Source of the DNA: RGIG5579 sp045602025 | GTDB taxonomy: Bacteria; Bacillota; Clostridia; Oscillospirales; SIG627 | Assembly: GCA_045602025.1 (NCBI GenBank) | Contig: JAZSAT010000027.1 | Location: 1-5,730 of the forward strand | Direction of reading: 5' to 3' | Length of the DNA: 5,730 nt | Shown here: in pieces, positions 1-5,398 of the stretch | Layout of the letters: each line of letters opens with the position of its first letter | Numbering within the stretch: position 1 is the first letter of the stretch | Program-made: the position numbers and the translations under genes | Notes under the pieces: model-generated | The model's database searches: none | What the model saw: only the letters and a program-made list of their open reading frames with translations | Told to the model about the DNA's origin: nothing

Positions 1-1
1 T

Positions 2-43
2 TGTATCCTTACGGGTACAACGCCTATGGCCAAACTCTTTTAA
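2..43 (+). CDS. Possible 3' tail of a convergent plus-strand gene (13 codons visible, unidentified)
   Basis: Frame 2 is open from the window edge and ends in a TAA directly against the first arm of the terminator hairpin. The visible tail reads CILTGTTPMAKLF. The reason to list it is geometry: a plus-strand stop on one side of the hairpin and the minus-strand stop of the LtaS-type gene on the other is the usual arrangement of two convergent genes sharing one terminator. Thirteen open codons can easily occur by chance, and I do not recognise the peptide. Another frame is also open here, so this stays a weak call. No function can be given. Confidence 0.3.
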   Translation, partial: CILTGTTPMAKLF

Positions 44-75
44 AAAAAGCACCTTCAAAACAGGAGGTGCTTTTT
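42..75. terminator. Intrinsic, potentially bidirectional terminator after the LtaS-type gene
   Basis: GCACCT (49-54) pairs with AGGTGC (65-70), and flanking A (44-48) and T (71-75) runs extend the stem. On the minus strand the hairpin starts 3 nt after the TAA of the LtaS-type gene and ends in seven T (complement of 42-48). On the plus strand the stem gains a T-G wobble and a C-G pair at its top and is followed by five T. It therefore can stop transcription from both sides, with the better U-tract on the minus strand. Confidence 0.85.
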
Positions 76-78
76 ATG

Positions 79-2007
79 TTATCTTTTTTCGCAAGAAGCC
101 TCAGGGTTTCCTGCTTTCTTGTCTTCCAAGTACTGAAAATAATTGGATTTTACCGTTTCCCAGGAAATGTTGAGTCTTTGTACGACCTCCTGGCAACGGG
201 CCTCGATCTCCGGTGTCATTTCGCCATCGTAATCGGGAGTCCAGAGCATCTCGGAATCGATCCAAGAATAATCCTTAAAGCAAACAAAGCCGCCGCCTTC
301 GCCAAAAGCATCGTCACCCAATGCATAGCGGGGATTGTAATTCAAATTGCAGAGATTTGCAACGGTAGGAAGAACATCAATGGAAGAAGTAACCTTTTCC
401 ACGGTTCTGGGTTCTAACTTTTCACTGTAGATAAAGAAGGGGGTGTTGCAAATAGAATACATATTATCGACACCCTTCATTTCCATAATGAAGTCGGTAT
501 CGGTAAGGTACTTACTGTAATGGTCACCAAACAAAACGAGTGCTGTATTATGAATGGTACCGTCATTTGTCATCTTTTCAACAAGCTGACCGATAAAGGC
601 ATCCGCTTCTCTCACATGAGCGATGGCACGAACAAACTGATTCCAGGTATCTTCATCTTCACACACCACACCGCTTTGCACCGCAAGCTCTTTTGCAAGC
701 TCAAGATGGGGTTCTGCAATAGCATGACGCTTTTCGGTATAAGGTCCGTGACCGGAATAAGTAATAATGTAAGAGAAGAAGGGCTTATCGTGCTGAACGA
801 TCTTTTCGTATGCTTCCAGTAAAGAAGTATCTCTGGTAGGTTCGCCGACAAACTTTAAATCATCCTGGTCATTGAAGGAATCATAGCCCCAAAGAGGATG
901 AACCACCTCACGGTTGTAATATTTACCATCCAAAGTATGGTAAGAATTTGCGGTATACCCCTTTTCTTTAAAGAGATTTGGCAAGGAATAGGGATAAATG
1001 TTGGTTGCATAAGTATAGGCACTGGTGCCTGTTACAGGAAGGTAGAAGCCCATATTAAAGGCGGCTTCCGTATTGAAGGTGCCTGCACTTAAAAACAGAG
1101 GTGTATAATGATTAACAAAGTTTACACTCTTCTGCTGGAGGGCATAGAGGTTCGGCATAAACAGTTCATTGATCATCCACTTATCAATGGATTCAAGAAG
1201 GATACCGATCACATTCTGACCTTCCAAAGCACCGGTCATTTCGTTAGGGATTCTTTCTTCGGAAATGCTTTCGTAATATTCGTCCAGCTCGTTACAGCTT
1301 TCTTCAATGCTGACGGAATCGTCAAAGCTCTTTGTAATCGAACGGAACAGATACTCATAGTTACCGCAGAAAATAAGGCATTCGTTAGGGTCTGTAAATT
1401 CTGTAAAGATCGCAGAAACAGAACCGGGATCATAGGTATCGGTCCAGGTGAATTTGTTGTCTGCATCAGAAACATAGAATACAGAATGAAGGATCGCGAT
1501 GCCGGTAATGCCGAGTGCAAAAACAAGAGCAGCAATTCCTGCAGTAAGCCAATGATACTTTTGCTTCTTAGGAGCAAGGATCATGGCAAAGATTCCAATG
1601 GCAACAGACAAAAATACAAAAAAGTAGATCCAAAAGGAAAAGCCAAGATAGTCAATACTGACAAAGGCTGCAGCATCCTCAGCAAAGGCAAGGTCCGAGA
1701 AGGAAAGAAAGCTGCCCGAGACATGGAAAAGTGTTGCATGTACAAGACAAAGAATCCCAAAGGCTGCCAAAACAAGACCCATTACGATCTTTTTCGCAAT
1801 ACCGGGGATAATATAAATGACAGCAGAAAAGATCAGCGTCCAGCAAAGGGTAAACAAAGTGGGTGCCCAGTGGAAAAGAGAAGTACTCCCCGCAGCACCG
1901 TGAAGAGCGCGGAAAGAAAAATCAAGCAACATTAAAGAAAAAAAGAACACAAAAGGATAGGCCTTAGTGCCGATCTTTTCGCGAAAAGAAATCCATTTCT
2001 CCTTCAT
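79..2007 (-). CDS. LTA synthase family protein (membrane-anchored sulfatase-superfamily polyol-phosphate transferase)
   Basis: This 642-residue protein has the LtaS layout. Five N-terminal membrane segments lie at about 17-35, 47-68, 72-95, 121-145 and 153-177. A linker follows, then an extracytoplasmic alkaline phosphatase/sulfatase-fold domain from about 262. Residues matching the LtaS active site are visible: metal ligand E272 (ILLES), nucleophile T310 (AGTFNTEAAF), H357 and R366 in the substrate-binding stretch, H420 (YSGHGPY), and D495/H496 (FGDHY). The SSIDVLPT motif at 541-548 is also typical. A Thr nucleophile rather than a Cys/Ser formylglycine site argues against a true sulfatase. 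Known LtaS enzymes move glycerol-phosphate from phosphatidylglycerol onto a glycolipid-anchored chain. Substrate here is inferred, and another phosphoglycerol or phosphoethanolamine transferase is possible. The ATG start has AAGGA 8 nt upstream (2016-2020). The gene follows ftsZ but sits behind a terminator, so it is probably transcribed separately. Confidence 0.88.
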   Translation of the reverse strand: MKEKWISFREKIGTKAYPFVFFFSLMLLDFSFRALHGAAGSTSLFHWAPTLFTLCWTLIFSAVIYIIPGIAKKIVMGLVLAAFGILCLVHATLFHVSGSFLSFSDLAFAEDAAAFVSIDYLGFSFWIYFFVFLSVAIGIFAMILAPKKQKYHWLTAGIAALVFALGITGIAILHSVFYVSDADNKFTWTDTYDPGSVSAIFTEFTDPNECLIFCGNYEYLFRSITKSFDDSVSIEESCNELDEYYESISEERIPNEMTGALEGQNVIGILLESIDKWMINELFMPNLYALQQKSVNFVNHYTPLFLSAGTFNTEAAFNMGFYLPVTGTSAYTYATNIYPYSLPNLFKEKGYTANSYHTLDGKYYNREVVHPLWGYDSFNDQDDLKFVGEPTRDTSLLEAYEKIVQHDKPFFSYIITYSGHGPYTEKRHAIAEPHLELAKELAVQSGVVCEDEDTWNQFVRAIAHVREADAFIGQLVEKMTNDGTIHNTALVLFGDHYSKYLTDTDFIMEMKGVDNMYSICNTPFFIYSEKLEPRTVEKVTSSIDVLPTVANLCNLNYNPRYALGDDAFGEGGGFVCFKDYSWIDSEMLWTPDYDGEMTPEIEARCQEVVQRLNISWETVKSNYFQYLEDKKAGNPEASCEKR

Positions 2008-2104
2008 GAATAAAATCCTTTCTCAGAATAAACTACAAGAATTTTACCACTTGCATGGGAAAATTGCAATAGGCATACTCTTTTCTTTACAAATTCTACA
2101 TAAA

Positions 2105-2110
2105 ATTATA
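2105..2110 (-). promoter_or_regulatory. Candidate -10 box for the LtaS-type gene
   Basis: A perfect TATAAT lies on the minus strand in the gap between the ftsZ terminator and the LtaS-type gene. It would give a leader of about 90 nt. I find no recognisable TTGACA-like box 16-18 bp upstream and no extended TG, so the call rests on the -10 match and on the need for a promoter after the terminator. A second weaker match, TAGAAT at 2093-2098, is an alternative. Confidence 0.4.
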
Positions 2111-2136
2111 ATAGACGAAAAAGAATCTCTTCGGAT

Positions 2137-2173
2137 AAAAAAAGCAGTTGAAACACTTTTGTGTTCCAACTGC
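2137..2173 (-). terminator. Strong intrinsic terminator of ftsZ and the dcw operon
   Basis: Arms 2161-2173 and 2144-2156 form a 13-bp stem with a four-base loop (2157-2160). The single mismatch seen in the plus-strand sequence becomes a G-U pair in the minus-strand RNA, so the stem is continuous only in that direction. Seven T follow (complement of 2137-2143). The stem begins 20 nt after the ftsZ TAA, and the plus direction has no T-run after it. This marks the end of the division-gene transcript. Confidence 0.93.
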
Positions 2174-2193
2174 CTAATTCACGAATTCAGCTC

Positions 2194-3348
2194 TTAGTCT
2201 TCCAGATAGGTCTTCTTGCGGCTATCCTTCAGTCTTGCAATGAGGTCATCGAGATTGTCCTCGTCCTTGATAAGCTCTTCCAATTCCTTCTGTGCTTCGG
2301 GAGAGATCGCAGCGGGCTTCTGATCGGTGATGATGGAAAGATCATCCTCTACGGAGACAGCCTTCTCGGACTGACCCTTTACAGTTTCGATCTTGCTGCC
2401 GAAATCGGTTGCAACAACGGTAACCTTGATCTCATCTTCAAGGGATTCGTCGAATGCAGCACCCCAGATAATGTTTGCATCGGGATGGCCCTGCTCACGG
2501 ATCATGCTGGAAGCAATTTCAACCTCTTCAAATCCGATATCGGAAGAACCGGTAATGTTGATGATAATGCCGCGAGCACCTGCAATACTGGTCTCCAGGA
2601 GGGGGCTGTGGATCGCCATTTTTGCAGCAGCTTCTGCCTTGCCCTGACCCTTTGCACTACCAACACCCATATGAGCAAGACCTGCGTCCTTCATAACGGT
2701 GGTAACATCGGCAAAGTCCAGATTTACAATACCGGGAACATTGATCAGTTCGGAAATAGACTGAACACCGTCGGAAAGAACGGAGTCAGCAATTTCAAAT
2801 GCATTGAGGAGAGTGATCTTCTTCTCGGAAACAGACTTAAGTCTTTCGTTGGGGATAACAACGAGGGAGTCAACATACTCAGAGAGAACCTTGATGCCCT
2901 CTTCAGCCTGATCCATTCTTCTCTTACCTTCGAAAGCAAAGGGCTTGGTAACGATACCAATGGTAAGAATGCCCATTTCTTTTGCAATTTTAGCAACAAC
3001 GGGAGCTGCGCCGGTACCGGTACCGCCACCCATACCTGCAGTGATGAATACCATGTCGGCACCCTTCATTGCTTCGGTGATCTCATCGGTGCTTTCTTCT
3101 GCAGCCTGCTTACCAATCGCGGGATTTGCGCCTGCACCCTTGCCCTTGGTGGTTCTTTCGCCAATCGCGATCTGCTTGGGAGCCTGAGTAGCAGCAAGAG
3201 TCATACAGTCGGTATTGAGGGCGATAAATTCAACACCTCTCACATTGGACTGAATCATACGTTTTACAGTGTTGTTTCCGCCACCGCCAACGCCTACAAC
3301 TTTAATATTCACTATGCTTTCATAGTTCGGATCCATTTCGTAAGACAT
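2194..3348 (-). CDS. ftsZ: Cell division protein FtsZ
   Basis: This is the tubulin-like GTPase that polymerises into the cytokinetic ring and organises septal wall synthesis. The 384 residues show GVGGGGNN at 19-26, ALNTD at 43-47, the tubulin signature GGGTGTG at 107-113, PNERL at 166-170, and the T7 catalytic loop NLDFAD at 209-214 with N209, D211 and D214. The fold ends near 316, after VTVVATDFG. A short acidic linker of about 45 residues follows, and then a tail (364-384) reading DNLDDLIARLKDSRKK and YLED. The usual DIPxFLR peptide that binds FtsA, SepF or ZipA is absent. The ATG start has AGGAGG (3357-3362) 8 nt upstream. The gene has its own likely promoter and a strong terminator. No TTA, CTA or TCA codon occurs in it, which fits a highly expressed gene. 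Length and core are ordinary for the family. Confidence 0.98.
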   Translation of the reverse strand: MSYEMDPNYESIVNIKVVGVGGGGNNTVKRMIQSNVRGVEFIALNTDCMTLAATQAPKQIAIGERTTKGKGAGANPAIGKQAAEESTDEITEAMKGADMVFITAGMGGGTGTGAAPVVAKIAKEMGILTIGIVTKPFAFEGKRRMDQAEEGIKVLSEYVDSLVVIPNERLKSVSEKKITLLNAFEIADSVLSDGVQSISELINVPGIVNLDFADVTTVMKDAGLAHMGVGSAKGQGKAEAAAKMAIHSPLLETSIAGARGIIINITGSSDIGFEEVEIASSMIREQGHPDANIIWGAAFDESLEDEIKVTVVATDFGSKIETVKGQSEKAVSVEDDLSIITDQKPAAISPEAQKELEELIKDEDNLDDLIARLKDSRKKTYLED

Positions 3349-3390
3349 TTTGTCTTCCTCCTGTTTCTTATTCTACTTCTTATGTTTACA

Positions 3391-3404
3391 TCTGTTTATA
3401 CAGA
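3391..3404. repeat. Small perfect inverted repeat in the ftsZ leader
   Basis: TCTGT (3391-3395) and ACAGA (3400-3404) are exact inverted copies around TTAT. The element lies between the predicted ftsZ transcription start and its ribosome binding site. It could be a minor RNA hairpin or an operator-like site. A five-base arm in AT-rich DNA can also be chance. Confidence 0.3.
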
Positions 3405-3424
3405 GATACCCATTCATATTACCT

Positions 3425-3453
3425 ATTGTAATCGTTTTTTTCGCTAAATGCAA
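3425..3453 (-). promoter_or_regulatory. Likely sigma-A type promoter of ftsZ
   Basis: On the minus strand TTGCAT (3448-3453) is separated by 17 bp from TACAAT (3425-3430), which differs from consensus by one base. Transcription would start near 3418, leaving a leader of about 70 nt. A and T tracts lie directly upstream of the -35, as in UP elements. This would allow ftsZ to be expressed above the level of the upstream genes. The -35 match is only three of six. Confidence 0.55.
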
Positions 3454-3499
3454 TAGTTTTTTTCAAAAAAATATGAAAATTCGCTTTTTTGTGTAAATT

Positions 3500-4273
3500 T
3501 TATGAAACGGGGATATCCAGCTTTACATATGCGTTATCCGGATCGGAAATATCGATTCGTCCGGTATCCCCCGCTTCCAGGTCCTTTATAACCTCTCGTA
3601 CCATAGAGAATTTTTGTGCGAATTCCTCCCGGTCTCCAAGCAAAACCTGAAAACGATTTTCGTATTTTACCGTAATATTGAAATTATCGGAAACATTGAT
3701 CTCGGTAATCTTTGAAAAAAGCTTTTCCTCTTTCAAAGCTTCAACCATAGAAAGAATGATCGTGTCAGTATCCTCATCGAGGAATGTGAGTGTTTCACCA
3801 ACAAAACAGCGATCCACATCACCGGCGATCAAATTGATTCTCCGGATACCCATATCACGGCTTTCCTTGGCAAGAACCATAAGGGACTGATCCACCGCAA
3901 AAAGCTCAACACCCATTTTAAGACCGAATTCACCGAACCGCTCATCGTAGGTCAGTTTGATCTTATCAGGAAGCTTTGCTTTAACTTTTGCATTGATAAG
4001 GTACGGAAAATTTTCTTCAACTTTGCGTGAGAGCTTTTTCCCTTCAACTTTATAGAGAGGGGTATTTTTCTTAATATTTATAACAGACAAAATATCCTTT
4101 GTTTCATAAATCGTTGATTTTTGTACAAGCACATCTTTGACTACAAAATAATTTTCCAGAGAAAAATACAAAGCTCCACCCAAGAGCACGGTCAAAAGAA
4201 TTGCGAGAAAAACAAAGCGACGGATCTTTTTCGTTTTTCTTTTTTTGGCAAAAGCCGACAGATCTTCGCTCAT
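3500..4273 (-). CDS. ftsQ: Cell division protein FtsQ/DivIB
   Basis: This is a bitopic divisome protein that links FtsL/FtsB-type partners with the FtsW/FtsI synthase. The 257 residues comprise a short, very basic cytoplasmic tail (KKRKTKKIRR, 10-19), one membrane segment at about 20-38, a POTRA domain at about 42-112 (FVVKDVLV, then ENFPYL, KLPDKIKLTYDER), and a beta domain ending in the characteristic GRIDISDPDNAYVK at 238-251. It stops almost at once after that, without the extra C-terminal tail some DivIB proteins carry. Sequence conservation in this family is low, so the domain order and the position between murG and ftsZ carry much of the call. The ATG lies 8 nt after the murG stop, with an AGGAGGG that overlaps that stop, implying translational coupling. 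Unlike ftsZ, it does not avoid TTA/CTA/TCA codons over long stretches. Confidence 0.93.
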   Translation of the reverse strand: MSEDLSAFAKKRKTKKIRRFVFLAILLTVLLGGALYFSLENYFVVKDVLVQKSTIYETKDILSVINIKKNTPLYKVEGKKLSRKVEENFPYLINAKVKAKLPDKIKLTYDERFGEFGLKMGVELFAVDQSLMVLAKESRDMGIRRINLIAGDVDRCFVGETLTFLDEDTDTIILSMVEALKEEKLFSKITEINVSDNFNITVKYENRFQVLLGDREEFAQKFSMVREVIKDLEAGDTGRIDISDPDNAYVKLDIPVS

Positions 4274-4276
4274 ATT

Positions 4277-4283
4277 CCCTCCT
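4277..4283 (-). promoter_or_regulatory. ftsQ ribosome binding site overlapping the murG stop
   Basis: AGGAGGG on the minus strand includes two bases of the murG TAG (4282-4284) and lies close to the ftsQ ATG. Only four bases separate AGGAGG from the start codon, shorter than the usual 6-9. The overlap means ribosomes finishing murG stand on the ftsQ initiation site, favouring coupling of the two proteins. Confidence 0.8.
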
Positions 4284-5382
4284 ACTTGGTAAGCTTTTTA
4301 ATTTCTTCCCAGATGGCATCCACCGCACCGGGAACGGCAAGCTCCTTCATATTCTCGCTCATTTGCCGAAGTTTTTCCGGAGAAAGAAGGATACTCTTTA
4401 CTTCTTTAATCAGACGTTCTGGGGTAAGATCCTTTTCCTCAATGAGAACAGCGGCACCTTTTTCCGCATAGACAAGGGCGTTCTTATACTGGTGATTATC
4501 CGTTACATTGGGAGAAGGAATGAGGATCGCAGGCTTTTCCAAAAGAGAAAGCTCCGACAATGTGATGGCACCTGCTCTTGCAATCACAAGATCGGCGGCG
4601 CACATCTGATGAGGCATATCGTAGATGTAATCACAGAATTTTACATTACCGAATCTGCAAATGCCGTCATTTTTTTCGAGATTCATAAAGCGATCAAATT
4701 CTCTGACACCAAAAGCATGGGTATGGAACACAGGGCTCTTGGAAGAAAATTCTTTGGCAAGCGTATAGACCGCCTCATTGATAGCGGTAGCACCAAGGCT
4801 TCCGCCGTAAGAAAGAAGGAAGGGGGCACTGACGCCCATTTTGCTTCTTGCTGCAGCACGGGAGATCCTGCCGATCTCGGGAGAAACGGGATTGCCTACG
4901 AGACGAATTTTTTCTTCTTTTCCCTGAAAATACTTTTTCGATTCCTCGAAAGAAAGGCAGACACGGTCTACAAATTCGGAAAGGCGTCTTGTAGTAAGAC
5001 CGGGAAATGCATTTTGCTCATGGATCAGGGTGGGAATCTTCATTTTGGATGCGGCACGAAGAACAGGCCAGGATACATAGCCGCCGGTTCCGATCACAAT
5101 GTCTGGACAAAATTCCCGAAGGATCTTCTTTGCTTTCCCTACACTTGCAAAGGCAAGATATGCAGCCTTAATATTCTGTGCGGAAAGCTTTCTTTTAAAG
5201 CCTTTTACTTCCACATGCTTAATGGAAAAGCCTTCTTTTGTAACAAGTCTGTTCTCCATTCCGGTGGGAGTACCAACGAAAAGGATCTCACTTTCAGGAT
5301 TTTTTTCTAAAATCTTTTTTGCAATAGAAAGGGCCGGATTAATATGTCCTGCGGTACCGCCGCCACTCAAAACTACTTTCAA
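4282..5382 (-). CDS. murG: UDP-GlcNAc:undecaprenyl-PP-MurNAc-pentapeptide N-acetylglucosaminyltransferase MurG
   Basis: MurG adds GlcNAc to lipid I at the inner face of the membrane, giving lipid II, the substrate of FtsW. The 366 residues form a GT28 two-lobed enzyme. The N-lobe shows GGGTAGH at 7-13, IGTGGYVSWP at 97-106 and HEQNAFPGLTTR at 121-132. The C-lobe shows GNPV at 163-166, GGSLGA at 193-198, RAGAITLSEL at 269-278 and PSPNVTDNHQYKNA at 289-302, which form the UDP-GlcNAc pocket. Length is usual. I place the start at TTG 5382-5380: it has GGAGG six bases upstream and gives MKVVLSGGGTAGH, the normal MurG N-terminus. The in-frame ATG at 5433 would add 17 mostly basic residues and overlap ftsW. 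The TAG stop lies 8 nt before ftsQ. Confidence 0.97.
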   Translation of the reverse strand: MKVVLSGGGTAGHINPALSIAKKILEKNPESEILFVGTPTGMENRLVTKEGFSIKHVEVKGFKRKLSAQNIKAAYLAFASVGKAKKILREFCPDIVIGTGGYVSWPVLRAASKMKIPTLIHEQNAFPGLTTRRLSEFVDRVCLSFEESKKYFQGKEEKIRLVGNPVSPEIGRISRAAARSKMGVSAPFLLSYGGSLGATAINEAVYTLAKEFSSKSPVFHTHAFGVREFDRFMNLEKNDGICRFGNVKFCDYIYDMPHQMCAADLVIARAGAITLSELSLLEKPAILIPSPNVTDNHQYKNALVYAEKGAAVLIEEKDLTPERLIKEVKSILLSPEKLRQMSENMKELAVPGAVDAIWEEIKKLTK

Positions 5383-5388
5383 AACTAA

Positions 5389-5393
5389 CCTCC
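5389..5393 (-). promoter_or_regulatory. murG ribosome binding site (decides the TTG start)
   Basis: GGAGG on the minus strand sits in the 16-nt gap between the ftsW stop and murG, six bases before TTG. No other start codon lies at a suitable distance, and the upstream ATG at 5433 has no comparable site, so this fixes murG initiation at TTG. Confidence 0.85.
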
Positions 5394-5398
5394 GCTTT

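Noticed and set aside
1..417. 138-residue plus-strand frame beginning at TTG 1
   Set aside because: It runs through the terminator hairpin and the 3' end of the LtaS-type gene. No ribosome binding site is visible, and the protein is not recognisable.
1108..1935. 275-residue plus-strand open frame opposite the LtaS-type gene
   Set aside because: It is in antisense register with a gene that shows membrane segments and a full active site. The reverse translation is Lys/Arg-rich noise without a domain.
79..2007. True sulfatase
   Set aside because: The nucleophile position is Thr310 rather than the Cys/Ser of a formylglycine motif, and the five-TM N-terminus is that of LtaS proteins.
2161..3447. 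428-residue plus-strand open frame opposite ftsZ
   Set aside because: It is the exact antisense register of ftsZ and stays open because ftsZ lacks TTA, CTA and TCA codons. The translation is Cys- and Asn-rich, low-quality sequence with no family resemblance.
3455..3492. Terminator after ftsQ in the T/A-rich gap
   Set aside because: The T7-C-A7 element has no GC-rich stem and cannot form a stable hairpin. It is better read as AT-rich promoter DNA, and read-through from ftsQ into ftsZ remains likely.
4201..5310. 369-residue plus-strand open frame opposite murG
   Set aside because: It has the same antisense-register cause as the frame opposite ftsZ. murG is unambiguous by motif and position, and this translation resembles no family.
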